Positions 47,284 through 57,503 of a stretch of DNA of 64,000 nt are shown here, piece after piece (position 1 is the stretch's first letter; every line of letters starts with the position of its first letter). The stretch comes from an uncultured Flavobacteriales bacterium (GTDB lineage Bacteria; Bacteroidota; Bacteroidia; Flavobacteriales_D; Parvicellaceae). The notes under the pieces are model-generated. The model saw nothing but the letters and a program-made list of their open reading frames with translations. It was not told the origin of the DNA and did no database searches. The stretch covers positions 29,241-93,240 of the forward strand of contig CAJWDP010000009.1 of NCBI GenBank assembly GCA_913030835.1. Reading direction: 5' to 3'. Position numbers and translations under genes: made by a program.

Positions 47284-48926
47284 TCTGCCAACCTCACTTC
47301 CGATAAATCCAATTGATTCATTGAATTTGCTTTTATCCCAGAAACATTGTTGGAAAAAAACCGAACCGTTTCATCGTAGAATAGCGGTACTACGGGTGCG
47401 TCATCCAATAAGATCGACTCTAACCGATCATATATCTCCCATTTCACCGTATCCCTGCTTTCCGCTAAAAGCTCCTCAAACAAACGATCGTACTCGGAAT
47501 TAACAAAATGGGTGTAATTCGGACCATGATCAGGAGCAAAATTCTTACTGTAGAAAAGCTGATAAAAGTTAGTAGGATCAGGGAAGTCAGCTGTCCAGTT
47601 CTTGAGAAAAAAATTGGTTTGGAATGTCGCCATATCCTTTCTATGAACGGATTTAGACACAGCATCTACTTGCACGTTTAACCCCACTTCGCGTAGCTTT
47701 CGCTGAATATAATTGCACATCTGCTTGTAGTTGTTTGCAACAACCAATTTTACCAGTTCTCCATTGTAACCCGCTTTCTTAAGCAAAGTACGAGCTGTAT
47801 CCGGATTGTAATCGAATCCGGTCACATTAAGCTGATCATATCCAGGCATTCCTTTTGGCAAGAACCCTTTTGCAGCACCTTTACCAATGTTCTTGCGCAT
47901 ATAGGTGACCAGTTCATCACGATCGAGCGCATAATTCACCGCCTTTCTCACTAATTTATTGGTCAGTGGACTATTCTCATTAATTGGTTTAGCATCATCT
48001 ACCAAAAAGCCTAAATAATCCGTTTTTAGCCAAGGGATTTTCGAAAAGATCATACTGGAATCAAACTTTGGTTTCAATTCGCCAAGATCCGTCAATAGGG
48101 TTTCCTGAAAGCTCTGATCCAATCCCGACATCATTTCATACTTGCCTTTTTTAAACTGCATATACTCCTGATGCCTGTCGGGAAGGAATGTAATGGTAAT
48201 CGCATCCAAATAAGGAAGCGTGTCACCAACTTCATCTCGCCTCCAATATTCATCATTTTTCAATAAAACCAGTTTTACATCTTCATTCCAGAACGAAAAC
48301 TTAAATGGACCGGTTCCCACGGGGTTCGTTCGAAAATCTTCTCCATACATATCTATGGCCTCATGAGGAACAACCGAACAATGCTTTAGCGTTAGCATTT
48401 GCAAAAAAGAAGGCTGTGGTTTAGACAGATATATTTTAAATGTCCGATCGTCAATTGCTTTAAACCCAATAAAATTGCTCTCTTCTGTTTTAGCAACATT
48501 TTCAAAAATGTATTTACCGGGGGAAGGTTCATTCGGATCTACAATTCGAAAAAAGCTATATTCAAAATCACTTGCAAGAACTCGTCTTCCCTCAGATGCA
48601 GCGAAGCAAGGATTGTCGTGAAAATAAACATCTCTTCTGATGTAAAACGTGTATTCTTTTCCGTCTTCAGATATTTCCCAACTGGAAGCAATGGCCGGAA
48701 CCACTTCCAAATTTTCATCCAATGTCACCAATCCTTCGAACAGATGTCCTATAGCTATAATGTCTTCAAAACTCGTAGTTCTTGAGGGATCCAGCTTTGA
48801 AATCCCAACCGCCTCATTGTATCGAAAAACAGTTTTATCAGAGTTAGAATCTTCTTCTATCCCGGTTCCACAGGATATGACAAGCGAAAGGGCAACAACA
48901 ACGAAAAATGGCCTCATAAATCTCAT
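47280..48926 (-). CDS. Oligopeptide-binding lipoprotein (SBP_bac_5)
   Basis: A 548-residue solute-binding lipoprotein for an ABC transporter of peptides or similar. Lipobox LVISC (Cys 19), then family-5 fold: SKLDPSRTTSFEDIIAIGHLFEGLV, WEISEDGKEYTFYIR, and the PLFYDETVRFF ending. Cys and Asp after the lipobox give no extra retention hint. No permease or ATPase gene lies beside it, so the transporter partner, if any, is elsewhere. Monocistronic in this window. Confidence 0.9.
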   Translation of the reverse strand: MRFMRPFFVVVALSLVISCGTGIEEDSNSDKTVFRYNEAVGISKLDPSRTTSFEDIIAIGHLFEGLVTLDENLEVVPAIASSWEISEDGKEYTFYIRRDVYFHDNPCFAASEGRRVLASDFEYSFFRIVDPNEPSPGKYIFENVAKTEESNFIGFKAIDDRTFKIYLSKPQPSFLQMLTLKHCSVVPHEAIDMYGEDFRTNPVGTGPFKFSFWNEDVKLVLLKNDEYWRRDEVGDTLPYLDAITITFLPDRHQEYMQFKKGKYEMMSGLDQSFQETLLTDLGELKPKFDSSMIFSKIPWLKTDYLGFLVDDAKPINENSPLTNKLVRKAVNYALDRDELVTYMRKNIGKGAAKGFLPKGMPGYDQLNVTGFDYNPDTARTLLKKAGYNGELVKLVVANNYKQMCNYIQRKLREVGLNVQVDAVSKSVHRKDMATFQTNFFLKNWTADFPDPTNFYQLFYSKNFAPDHGPNYTHFVNSEYDRLFEELLAESRDTVKWEIYDRLESILLDDAPVVPLFYDETVRFFSNNVSGIKANSMNQLDLSEVRLAD

Positions 48927-49042
48927 ATTTGCAATAAAATAACTTCTTTATCGACTACGTTTTGCACAACGCAATTCATCTTACTCACAGAATTTTCCAC
49001 AAGACAATTACAGCAACAACCGGAAAAACCCCACAAATACTC

Positions 49043-49050
49043 TATTTTTG
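49043..49050 (+). promoter_or_regulatory. -7 promoter element of mtaB
   Basis: TATTTTTG, an exact TAnnTTTG match ending eight bases before the ATG of mtaB. Confidence 0.45.
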
Positions 49051-49058
49051 CCGGGTAA

Positions 49059-50393
49059 ATGAGCCAGTATAAAAAAGTATCGTTCTACACCTTGGGTTGT
49101 AAACTGAATTTTTCAGAAACCTCAACGATTGCCAGAGAATTCGAAAAAGCCGGATATGCTCGCGTGGAGTTTGAACATACACCCGACATTTATGTCATCA
49201 ACACATGCTCGGTTACAGATAATGCGGATAAGAAATGTAGGCAATTGGTTAAACGAGCTCTAAAGGTGAACCCAGAGGCTTTTGTCATTATTATCGGTTG
49301 TTATGCGCAGCTCAAACCGGATGAGATTGTCCGCATTCCAGGCGTGGATCTTGTTTTGGGAGCAAATGAAAAATTCAACGTTCTAGATCACATAGAATCT
49401 TTAGAAAAAGAAGGGAAAGGCAAAGCGATTTACGAACCAATAAAGAGCACCAAAGATTTTGTTCCCTCATTTAGTCTTGGGGACAGAACAAGAACATTCC
49501 TCAAAGTTCAGGATGGTTGCGACTATTTCTGTTCATTCTGCACAATTCCTCTCGCTAGAGGAAGAAGTAGAAGTGCTGATATTCAAACCACGCTTTTAGA
49601 GGCTGAAAAAGTTGCTAAAGAGGATGTTAAAGAAGTTGTACTTACAGGTGTTAATATCGGCGACTTTGGTAAGGATCATAATGAGAATTTCTTTGGTCTG
49701 GTAACCGAGCTCGACAAAATTGAAGGGATAGACAGGTTCAGAATTTCATCAATAGAACCCAACCTTTTGAGTGATGACATTATTGAGTTTGCCGCAAAAT
49801 CAAAAAAGTTTGTGCCTCACTTCCACATTCCACTGCAAAGTGGTTCAGATATTCTTCTTCAATCCATGCGAAGAAGGTATGGAACTGAGCTATACAGGAA
49901 TAGAATTGCCAAAATTAAAGAGCTCATTCCTGATTGCTGTATTGGAATTGATGTTATAGTCGGGTATCCTGGTGAAACCGAAGAGGAATTCCTGAAAACA
50001 GTAGAGTTTATAAAAGAAATTGAACCCTCTTATTTACATGTTTTTACTTATTCGGAACGGAACAACACTACTGCGGTTAGAATGGGTAAGGCAGTTCCGC
50101 AGGAGGTTCGAAAAGAAAGAAGTAAAATACTTAGACTCCTTTCTGCCAAACTGAAGCGCGCATTCTACGAGCAAAATCAGCAAAAAGATGAAGTCGTTCT
50201 ATTTGAAGGAACAGAGGAAAACGGTCTTATGTTTGGTTTCACATCCAATTACGTAAAGGTTAAAACTGCCTATAACCCAATGATGGTCAACCAGATGGCC
50301 GATGTGAAAATGACCCAGCTGGATCGAGATGGTCTGATGAAAATTGAATTCTCGGAGCAGAGAAGCAGGCTTGAAGCTAGAGTTTCAAATTAG
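49059..50393 (+). CDS. mtaB: tRNA ms2t6A37 methylthiotransferase MtaB
   Basis: Radical-SAM enzyme adding a methylthio group to N6-threonylcarbamoyladenosine at tRNA position 37. Of 444 residues, the UPF0004 N-domain has C14, C50 and C81 for one cluster, the radical-SAM motif is C154-xxx-C158-xx-C161, and a TRAM-like end closes the chain. MiaB and RimO relatives are the alternatives; the LGCKLNFSE opening and the lengths between the Cys residues favour MtaB. The 3' end overlaps that of the convergent SSS gene by four bases. Confidence 0.93.
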   Translation: MSQYKKVSFYTLGCKLNFSETSTIAREFEKAGYARVEFEHTPDIYVINTCSVTDNADKKCRQLVKRALKVNPEAFVIIIGCYAQLKPDEIVRIPGVDLVLGANEKFNVLDHIESLEKEGKGKAIYEPIKSTKDFVPSFSLGDRTRTFLKVQDGCDYFCSFCTIPLARGRSRSADIQTTLLEAEKVAKEDVKEVVLTGVNIGDFGKDHNENFFGLVTELDKIEGIDRFRISSIEPNLLSDDIIEFAAKSKKFVPHFHIPLQSGSDILLQSMRRRYGTELYRNRIAKIKELIPDCCIGIDVIVGYPGETEEEFLKTVEFIKEIEPSYLHVFTYSERNNTTAVRMGKAVPQEVRKERSKILRLLSAKLKRAFYEQNQQKDEVVLFEGTEENGLMFGFTSNYVKVKTAYNPMMVNQMADVKMTQLDRDGLMKIEFSEQRSRLEARVSN

Positions 50394-51886
50394 TCCAGCT
50401 GCCTTTTTGAGATTGCAAACAATAAAAGGAATGAGAGAATTGAATTAAAAAAGATTAATTCTGCTCCAAAACTATATTCTCCAAGAATACCAGTAGCTCC
50501 TTTCTCAATCAGAAAGCCACCTTTCGAAAGCCCCCAGAAAATCGCCATCATCAAAGAGCTGAAAATACATATTGGAAGAACCCATCCATTTCTAAGCTGT
50601 CGTTTCGTTAAAATTCCAAAAAAGAAAATTCCGATTAGAGGACCATATGTAAACCCAGCCAATTTTATTAAGGTCCAGATCGCCGACTCGTCCATGGTTT
50701 GATTTAAAACCAGAACCATTAATACCAACACAATACTCATTACGGCATGAACCCACCTTCTAATTTTCAATTGCTTCTTTGCTTCTTTCTTCTCAATATC
50801 CAAAAAGTCTATAGAGAAAGAGGTTGTCAACGATGTCAACGCTGAATCTGCACTACTATAAGCAGCAGCAATTAACCCTAGTAAAAATAAGACTCCAATT
50901 AAGGTACCTGTTGTCGGGTCCATTGCGATGGCAGAAAAAAGTAGATCTGTTCTACCTTCGGAAATCACCTGATCAGCTATACCAGCCTCTGTATTATACA
51001 TATACAGCATCGCACCTAGTCCAAGAAAGATCAAGTTTACTAACACCAAAACAACAGCAAAACTCACCATATTTGTTTGTGCTTGTTTTAAATTCTTACA
51101 GCTGAGGTTCTTTTGCATCATATCTTGATCCAAACCCGTCATCCCGACGGCTATGAATATGCCACCAATGAAGCTTTTCCAGAAATAACCGCCAGAATTT
51201 ACATCATCAAAAAAGAAAATCTTAGAGAAATCCGAATCTTTAATTCCGGATATTATTCCACTTTCTCGAATTGCAGGAATACCGTCACTTAATGCGTAAA
51301 TGGTTAGGCCAACAGCCAAAAGCATAAATGCAGTTTGAAGCGTATCCGTCCAAATAATCGTTTTAATCCCTCCTCTCATGGTATACAACCAGATCAACGC
51401 AACTGAAATAAGCACGGTAACATAGAATGGAACGTTCCAGGAATCGAGCAATATTTCTTGCAAAACGATTGCCACCAATAAAAGTCGAATTGATGCACCA
51501 ATTATTCGCGAAAGCAAGAAAAATGCTGCTCCAGTTTTATGGCTCATCACACCAAATCTTGTTCCCAAATAGCTGTAAATGGAAGTTAGGTTCATTTTGT
51601 AGTAAACCGGCATAAGCACAAAAGCTATTATGAAGTATCCTATCAGATAACCAAAGACTACTTGCATGTATCCCATTTGACCGCTTGCTACCCCACCAGG
51701 GACCGAAATAAAAGTGATTCCAGAAAGAGATGCCCCTATCATGCCGAATGCAACTACATACCATGGAGACCTTCTATTTCCGACAAAAAACGTATCGTTA
51801 TTCGCTCCACGTGAGGTCAACAAGCTAATAGCAACTAAAACCACGAAGTATCCTAAAACAATAGAGATGATTACACCTTGTGACAT
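50390..51886 (-). CDS. Sodium:solute symporter (SSS family)
   Basis: A 498-residue inner-membrane transporter with about 13 hydrophobic helices, coupling solute uptake to Na+. Family signatures: YFVVLVAISLL, the Na+-site region SLSGITFISVPGGV, RIIGASIRLL, GGIKTIIWTDTLQ, and SSADSALTSLTTSF. Substrate not deducible. It lies between a tRNA-modifying enzyme and a decarboxylase gene, divergent from the latter, so there is weak context for an amino-acid-related substrate. Confidence 0.92.
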   Translation of the reverse strand: MSQGVIISIVLGYFVVLVAISLLTSRGANNDTFFVGNRRSPWYVVAFGMIGASLSGITFISVPGGVASGQMGYMQVVFGYLIGYFIIAFVLMPVYYKMNLTSIYSYLGTRFGVMSHKTGAAFFLLSRIIGASIRLLLVAIVLQEILLDSWNVPFYVTVLISVALIWLYTMRGGIKTIIWTDTLQTAFMLLAVGLTIYALSDGIPAIRESGIISGIKDSDFSKIFFFDDVNSGGYFWKSFIGGIFIAVGMTGLDQDMMQKNLSCKNLKQAQTNMVSFAVVLVLVNLIFLGLGAMLYMYNTEAGIADQVISEGRTDLLFSAIAMDPTTGTLIGVLFLLGLIAAAYSSADSALTSLTTSFSIDFLDIEKKEAKKQLKIRRWVHAVMSIVLVLMVLVLNQTMDESAIWTLIKLAGFTYGPLIGIFFFGILTKRQLRNGWVLPICIFSSLMMAIFWGLSKGGFLIEKGATGILGEYSFGAELIFFNSILSFLLLFAISKRQLD

Positions 51887-51952
51887 ACCGCAAATAAAAG
51901 GATTAAATCATTTTGAAAATGCCTTGAATTTGAATAGTATTAACATCGATTT

Positions 51953-53422
51953 ATGCAAAGTGATTCAATAATCGATAAAATCAAAAAGCTGGAAAAGCAT
52001 GTGCTCGCCCTTGAGGGAACTCCTACGACCCGTAAAATGATTCAAGGCAAAATTCAAGCTTATTGTGAAAATTTTATTCAAAATTTAAAAGAAGGGATAG
52101 CGTTCAATGCCATTCATGAAGATGCTTGCGGATTCTACGATTATCCGATCTGTGAAAATGGTTATTCTCTAGATGAGGTATTGGATTTATTTGACCGCAG
52201 TGTAGACAAGCCCGGACTGAATGCAGCATCGGGTAGGCATTTGGCTTATGTCCCCGGAGGTGGTGTGCCGACCGCGGCATCCGGTGATTATTTGGCGGCA
52301 ATAACAAACAAGTATGCAGGGGTCTTTTTTGCAGGTCCAGGAGCAGTTCGTATTGAAAATCAAATGATCCAATTCTGTGCTAATGCAATTGGATACACCG
52401 GCAATTATGGAGGGAATCTTGCCAGCGGTGGATCTGTAGCCAACCTGATTGCAATTGCGGCAGGTCGAGATGCGCACAAGATAAAAGGCGCCAATTACCA
52501 CAAAACGGTCATCTATGGATCAAAGCACATGCATCATTGTGTTGATAAATCGATTCGAATTACAGGGCTTAAAGAATGTATTTATCGAGACATACCGCTG
52601 GACGATAAATTCAGAATGGACGTAGGAATTCTATCTAAGCAAATTAAAACAGATTTAAGTGTTGGTCTAGCTCCATTTATGGTTATAGCATCAGCAGGGA
52701 CTACCAATTGCGGCGTAATCGATCCGGTAAACGAAATTGCCAATGTGTGTGAAAAGTTCAAACTATGGCTTCATGTTGATGCTGCTTATGGAGGATTGTT
52801 TTGCTTATTAGAAGAGGAAAAAGCAAAGTTTAAGGGAATTGAACGCGCTGATTCTATTGTAGTGGATCCACACAAAGCTTTATTTCTACCCTACGGATTG
52901 GGCGTTGCATTAGTCAAAAATGTAGAGCACCTGCTGAAATCGCAGTTCTACGAAGCAGATTACATGCAAGACGCAATTGAAAATAGAAATGAGATTAGTC
53001 CTGCCGAACTGTCTCCAGAATTGACAAAGCACTTTCGAGGTCTCAGAATGTGGTTGCCTTTGCAAATTCATGGTGTTGCTCCATTTAAATCAGCAATGAG
53101 GGAAAAACTCTTGCTAACGAAATATTATTGCGACGAATTGCGAAAGATCAATAATATCAGAATAGTGAATGAACCTGAACTTAGTATTTTTGCATATCGA
53201 TACGAAGACCCATCTAAATCAAAAAAAGAAAACAATTCAATTAATAAAAGGCTTGTTGAAGAAATACACAGAGATGGCAAAGTTTTTCTTTCATCAACTA
53301 CAATAGAAGGAGAAGTGTGCTTGCGGATTGCAATCTTGTCTTTCAGAACGCATCTTTTCGAGATAGACCTTGCAATAAATGAAATTAAAACTAAGCTGGA
53401 AGCCATGACGATCAACAGTTAA
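51953..53422 (+). CDS. PLP-dependent group II decarboxylase
   Basis: A 489-residue enzyme of the aromatic-L-amino-acid/glutamate decarboxylase family. The PLP lysine is K308 in DPHKALFLPYG, with the Asp of HVDAAYGG pairing to the pyridine and SGGSVANL binding phosphate. The C-terminal strand is complete. Substrate is open; DPHK followed by aromatic residues is shared by several. The SSS transporter lies divergent, 66 bases away, which would fit a substrate/product pair but is not proof. recR starts 21 bases downstream. Confidence 0.9.
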   Translation: MQSDSIIDKIKKLEKHVLALEGTPTTRKMIQGKIQAYCENFIQNLKEGIAFNAIHEDACGFYDYPICENGYSLDEVLDLFDRSVDKPGLNAASGRHLAYVPGGGVPTAASGDYLAAITNKYAGVFFAGPGAVRIENQMIQFCANAIGYTGNYGGNLASGGSVANLIAIAAGRDAHKIKGANYHKTVIYGSKHMHHCVDKSIRITGLKECIYRDIPLDDKFRMDVGILSKQIKTDLSVGLAPFMVIASAGTTNCGVIDPVNEIANVCEKFKLWLHVDAAYGGLFCLLEEEKAKFKGIERADSIVVDPHKALFLPYGLGVALVKNVEHLLKSQFYEADYMQDAIENRNEISPAELSPELTKHFRGLRMWLPLQIHGVAPFKSAMREKLLLTKYYCDELRKINNIRIVNEPELSIFAYRYEDPSKSKKENNSINKRLVEEIHRDGKVFLSSTTIEGEVCLRIAILSFRTHLFEIDLAINEIKTKLEAMTINS

Positions 53423-53430
53423 TATTTAGT

Positions 53431-53438
53431 TAATTTTG
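53431..53438 (+). promoter_or_regulatory. -7 promoter element of recR
   Basis: TAATTTTG, an exact TAnnTTTG match, ending four bases before the GTG start of recR. It suggests a nearly leaderless message, besides any read-through from the decarboxylase gene. Confidence 0.4.
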
Positions 53439-53442
53439 GATT

Positions 53443-54066
53443 GTGAACTTTTCTTCAAAATATGTGGAACAGGCGGTGGCCCAACTTTCTTCCTTGCCCG
53501 GTATCGGTAAAAGAACAGCATTGCGTCTTGCCTTAGCCTTGTTGAAAAGAGATAAAGAAGAAGTAAAATCTTTTGCTCAGGCAATTTCAAATCTAAAAGA
53601 ACATGTGAATTCCTGTAAGGTATGTCACAATATCTCAGATGAAGAGATCTGCTCGATCTGTAGTAATCCAAAGCGGGATCACTCTGTGATTTGTGTTGTT
53701 GAAGACATGCGTGACGTACTCGCAATCGAAAACACTCAACAATATAATGGGTTATACCACGTATTAGGAGGGGTTATATCACCAATGGACGGAATAGGAC
53801 CAAGTCATTTATTTGTAGAATCGCTGATCGAAAAATCAGCTAGTGAAGAGGTAAAGGAGATTATTTTTGCCTTGAGCACAACCTTAGAAGGAGACACCAC
53901 CAATTTTTACCTGTATCGAAAGCTGGGTTCTCAAGATGTAAATATTTCGACACTCAGCCGAGGAATTTCCATTGGAGATGAATTGCATTATGCCGATGAA
54001 CTCACATTAGGAAGAAGTATTTTGAACAGGACTCCATTTGAAAATTCGATCAGAAAACAGACTTGA
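53443..54066 (+). CDS. recR: Recombination protein RecR
   Basis: DNA gap-repair protein acting with RecF and RecO. 207 residues, with a helix-hairpin-helix ([17 protein letters not shown], about 17-33), a Cys4 zinc motif ([16 protein letters not shown], about 58-73) and a Toprim domain ([10 protein letters not shown], about 82-91, and [10 protein letters not shown]). The start is GTG; it is the only one that yields the HhH region with correct spacing from the N-terminus. Its TGA overlaps the TTG start of the next gene. Confidence 0.95.
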   Translation: MNFSSKYVEQAVAQLSSLPGIGKRTALRLALALLKRDKEEVKSFAQAISNLKEHVNSCKVCHNISDEEICSICSNPKRDHSVICVVEDMRDVLAIENTQQYNGLYHVLGGVISPMDGIGPSHLFVESLIEKSASEEVKEIIFALSTTLEGDTTNFYLYRKLGSQDVNISTLSRGISIGDELHYADELTLGRSILNRTPFENSIRKQT

Positions 54067-56009
54067 AGCTATCGGTTGTCATAGTTAACTACAATGTAGA
54101 GTACTTTTTGGAGCAATGCATCAACTCCGTGTTAAAAGCACTTGCAAAAACCTCGGGAGAAGTTATTGTGGTTGACAATTGCTCTATTGATGGTTCAGTG
54201 GAAATGGTGAAAAACAAGTTTCCACAGATACAATTAGTTGAAAACAAGGATAATACAGGTTTTGCTAAAGCGAACAATCAAGCAATTTCTCTAGCTAAAG
54301 GCGAATATGTGCTGCTTTTAAATCCAGATACCGTTGTCGAGGAAGATACCTTTGCCAAGTGTATTGAATGCATGGATGCTAATCAAAAGGTCGGAGGCCT
54401 AGGCGTAAAGATGATCGATGGAAAAGGAGAGTTTTTACCCGAATCCAAAAGAGGGCTTCCAACCCCTTGGGTCGCTTTCTACAAAATATTTGGTCTAAGC
54501 TCAATCTTTAAAAACAGTAGGAAACTGGGAAGGTATCATTTGAGCTATCTCAGCAAAGACAAAAATCACGAGGTAGAAATCTTATCCGGCGCTTTTATGA
54601 TGCTGCGAAAAACCGCCTTGGATAAGGTTGGATTATTGGATGATAATTTTTTCATGTACGGAGAGGATATCGATCTGTCGTATCGGTTGACCCAAGCGGG
54701 GTATTTGAACTATTACTTTTCCGAAACCAGTATTATACATTACAAGGGAGAGAGCACTAAAAAAAGCAGTGTTAACTACGTATTCGTTTTTTACAAGGCA
54801 ATGATCATATTTGCCAAAAAGCACTTTTCAGAAAAAAATGCATCTTATTTCAGCTTTTTAATTCATTTGGCCATCTATTTTAGAGCAGGCCTTGCGCTAA
54901 CTGTTCGATTCTTCAAAAGGGCAGTAATACCAATCATTGACTTTGCGGCAATTGCTACTGCGCTATTTTTTTTAGTTCAGAACTATCAGGTAATTAAAGG
55001 AATCGATTATGAATGGACCATTCTAAAATGGGCAATCCCAGCGTATAGTGTGACGTGGATTCTTTGGACCTTTTTATTTGGAGGATACGACAAGCCAATA
55101 AAGTTCCTTAAAATTATGCAAGGGGTGCTAGCAGGGACAGCTTGTATACTTATCATTTATGCCCTGTTGCCAAAATCGGTACAATTCTCAAGAATGATCA
55201 TTCTTCTTGGGGCTGCTTCCACGATGATCAGTTTTGCAATAACGAGAACCATCTATCACGTTTTACAATTAAGTGGTTATTCTTTTGCCAAAAACATCAA
55301 CTCTAAATTTGCAATAGTAGGAGGACCGGAAGAAGCAGATCGTGTTTCTAATCTCCTCAATCAAATAACCGGAAATATTGAAGAGTTATCATTGGTTTAT
55401 CCGAATAATACAGAAAAACCACCCGGTTACACGGGCAATCTAGACCAGATCAATCAAATCATTCAAATTAATGATATAGATGAAGTTATTTTTTGTGCTA
55501 GAGACCTTCCCTCCCGGCGTATAATAGAACTCATGTCCACTTTGGATATTAAGAATTTGGAGTACAAAATTGCCCAACCAGAAAGCCTCTATTTGATCGG
55601 TAGTAATTCCATAGATACTTCCGGAGATTTGTATATGATTGATATCAATTCGGTCAACTTACCTCAGAACAGGAGATCCAAAAGGGTTTTAGACCTCATT
55701 GTTTCCCTTTCAATAATTGCTCTTTTTCCCTTATTGATTTGGTTCGCAAAGAATAAGTGGGGATTTTTAATCAATACACTGGCGGTAACCCTGGGTGTCA
55801 AAACTTGGGTGAGCTATTCACCTGAAATGAAAGATTTGAAAATTAATCTGCCACGTCTGAAACGAGGGGTGCTTTCACCGGCATCAATTTTTGACAATCA
55901 GTTGGTATCAGAAAAGCTGGAAAAGATCAACCTGATCTATGCAAAAGACTACCGCATTTCAACGGATCTTTCAATCATTCTAAAGTCCATTCGGTTGCTT
56001 GGGGACTAA
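54063..56009 (+). CDS. Glycosyltransferase family 2 fused to degenerate sugar-phosphotransferase-like region
   Basis: A 648-residue membrane protein. The first 250 residues are a GT-A family 2 transferase of the rhamnosyl type: [34 protein letters not shown] (DxD-like) and [10 protein letters not shown]. Then come about four to five membrane helices (about 275-400), a Rossmann-like region (about 410-510, [14 protein letters not shown]) and a final part (about 530-648) that matches the skeleton of polyprenyl glycosylphosphotransferases ([40 protein letters not shown]) but without the YKFRSM and D-E catalytic motifs. The start is TTG at 54063 overlapping the recR stop. Likely an envelope polysaccharide enzyme; the last part may be structural. 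Confidence 0.85.
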   Translation: MKLSVVIVNYNVEYFLEQCINSVLKALAKTSGEVIVVDNCSIDGSVEMVKNKFPQIQLVENKDNTGFAKANNQAISLAKGEYVLLLNPDTVVEEDTFAKCIECMDANQKVGGLGVKMIDGKGEFLPESKRGLPTPWVAFYKIFGLSSIFKNSRKLGRYHLSYLSKDKNHEVEILSGAFMMLRKTALDKVGLLDDNFFMYGEDIDLSYRLTQAGYLNYYFSETSIIHYKGESTKKSSVNYVFVFYKAMIIFAKKHFSEKNASYFSFLIHLAIYFRAGLALTVRFFKRAVIPIIDFAAIATALFFLVQNYQVIKGIDYEWTILKWAIPAYSVTWILWTFLFGGYDKPIKFLKIMQGVLAGTACILIIYALLPKSVQFSRMIILLGAASTMISFAITRTIYHVLQLSGYSFAKNINSKFAIVGGPEEADRVSNLLNQITGNIEELSLVYPNNTEKPPGYTGNLDQINQIIQINDIDEVIFCARDLPSRRIIELMSTLDIKNLEYKIAQPESLYLIGSNSIDTSGDLYMIDINSVNLPQNRRSKRVLDLIVSLSIIALFPLLIWFAKNKWGFLINTLAVTLGVKTWVSYSPEMKDLKINLPRLKRGVLSPASIFDNQLVSEKLEKINLIYAKDYRISTDLSIILKSIRLLGD

Positions 56010-56060
56010 TTCTTCATTATTTGGTTGTTGAAATCTTTACTTCTTCCTCTTATTTACTGC

Positions 56061-56079
56061 TAATTTTGCTTTACCTTTG
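56061..56079 (+). promoter_or_regulatory. Two -7 promoter boxes of the E2 gene
   Basis: TAATTTTG (56061-56068) and TACCTTTG (56072-56079) both match TAnnTTTG and lie 23-42 bases before the ATG at 56103. Either could serve. Confidence 0.45.
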
Positions 56080-56102
56080 TCTGGGTTAAATAAGATAGGT
56101 TC

Positions 56103-57452
56103 ATGGCTGAAATTGAAATACTACTCCCCAAAATGGGTGAAAGTGTGGCGGAAGCTACGATAGTAAAATGGCTTAAAAATGAGGGCGATGCTATCGAATT
56201 GGATGAGTCGATTGTTGAAATTGCCACGGACAAAGTAGATTCAGAAGTTCCTTCTTCTTCAGAAGGCATCCTAATAAAGAAGTTATTCAATGAAGGGGAT
56301 GTTGTTCAGGTTGGTCAAGTTATTGCAATAATCGGGAGCGAAGCCGATAATGGAGAGAGTCAAGTGACTCCTAGCGAAACTAAAATCTCTGATTCTGCTC
56401 CATTGGAAGTAAAGCAAGATAACAATGGAGTAACTGAACAAATCGAAGAGGCTCTAATGGCCCCTATCCCAAGTAACGGTAGCCCTGAACTATCAAAATT
56501 TGGTGGATCCGGTCGATTTTATTCGCCATTGGTCCGAAGCATAGCGAAAGCAGAAGGAATTCTATCCGAAGAACTAGAAAAAATTCCAGGCACTGGCAAG
56601 AATGGGCGGGTAACCAAAAAGGACATTTTAGCCTACCTACCGAATCGGGGTAATGCAATTGAACATCCCGTTATAGAACCTACTGAAACAACAGTAGAGA
56701 AGGTTGTAAAAACGCCTCCCCCTCAAGCGGTTCAATCCACAGGGAATGATGAAATCATTGAAATGGACCGCATGCGCAAGCTAATTGCAGATCATATGGT
56801 CAACTCGGTGCAAACGGCGCCGCATGTTACGTCATTTGTTGAAGCCGATGTAACCAACATTGTTCTTTGGAGAAATAAGATCAAAAATCAATTCTTGGAA
56901 AAAGTAGGCGAAAAAATTACGTTTACACCAATTTTTATTCAGGCAGTTGCACAGGCACTAAGAGATTTCCCATTAGTGAATTCATCCATCGATGGTGACA
57001 AAATCATCGTTAAGAAAAACATCAACATTGGAATGGCCGCGGCTACACCTGAAGGTAATTTGATCGTTCCGGTAATCAAAAATGCTGATCAGTTCAATTT
57101 GATTGGTTTAACCAAACAGGTGAACGACCTCGCGAATCGAGCTCGCTCAGGAAATCTATCCCCGGATGAAATTGGTGGGGGTACCTACACCGTATCTAAC
57201 GTTGGAACATTTGGAAATGTAATGGGAACACCCATTATAAATCAGCCTCAGAGCGCAGTGCTTGCACTTGGTGCCATAAGAAAAAAACCTGCAGTTATTG
57301 AAACGGAGTTTGGCGATACAATTGGCGTGAGACACATGATGTTTTTATCCCACTCTTACGATCATAGAAACATTGACGGTGCTCTTGGAGGAAGTTTTGT
57401 GAAAAAAGTGGCGGATTATCTCGAAGCCTTTGACATCAATCAAACCATTTGA
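56103..57452 (+). CDS. Dihydrolipoamide acyltransferase E2 of a 2-oxoacid dehydrogenase
   Basis: A 449-residue acyltransferase core of the complex. Lipoyl domain (1-78) with lipoylated K44 in EIATDKVDSE; E1/E3-binding domain (about 137-177, SPLVRSIAKAEGI to VTKKDILAYL); catalytic domain (about 215-449) with HRNIDG (H421, D425). Acyl specificity, branched-chain versus acetyl, is not clear. Its E1 partner is likely the fused E1 at 33916-35919. It has its own promoter boxes, and the next gene starts 51 bases later with signal peptide. Confidence 0.93.
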   Translation: MAEIEILLPKMGESVAEATIVKWLKNEGDAIELDESIVEIATDKVDSEVPSSSEGILIKKLFNEGDVVQVGQVIAIIGSEADNGESQVTPSETKISDSAPLEVKQDNNGVTEQIEEALMAPIPSNGSPELSKFGGSGRFYSPLVRSIAKAEGILSEELEKIPGTGKNGRVTKKDILAYLPNRGNAIEHPVIEPTETTVEKVVKTPPPQAVQSTGNDEIIEMDRMRKLIADHMVNSVQTAPHVTSFVEADVTNIVLWRNKIKNQFLEKVGEKITFTPIFIQAVAQALRDFPLVNSSIDGDKIIVKKNINIGMAAATPEGNLIVPVIKNADQFNLIGLTKQVNDLANRARSGNLSPDEIGGGTYTVSNVGTFGNVMGTPIINQPQSAVLALGAIRKKPAVIETEFGDTIGVRHMMFLSHSYDHRNIDGALGGSFVKKVADYLEAFDINQTI

Positions 57453-57503
57453 AAATTGAACACCTTAGATAGAAATTATACATATATGATTACATTAGCA
57501 TCC

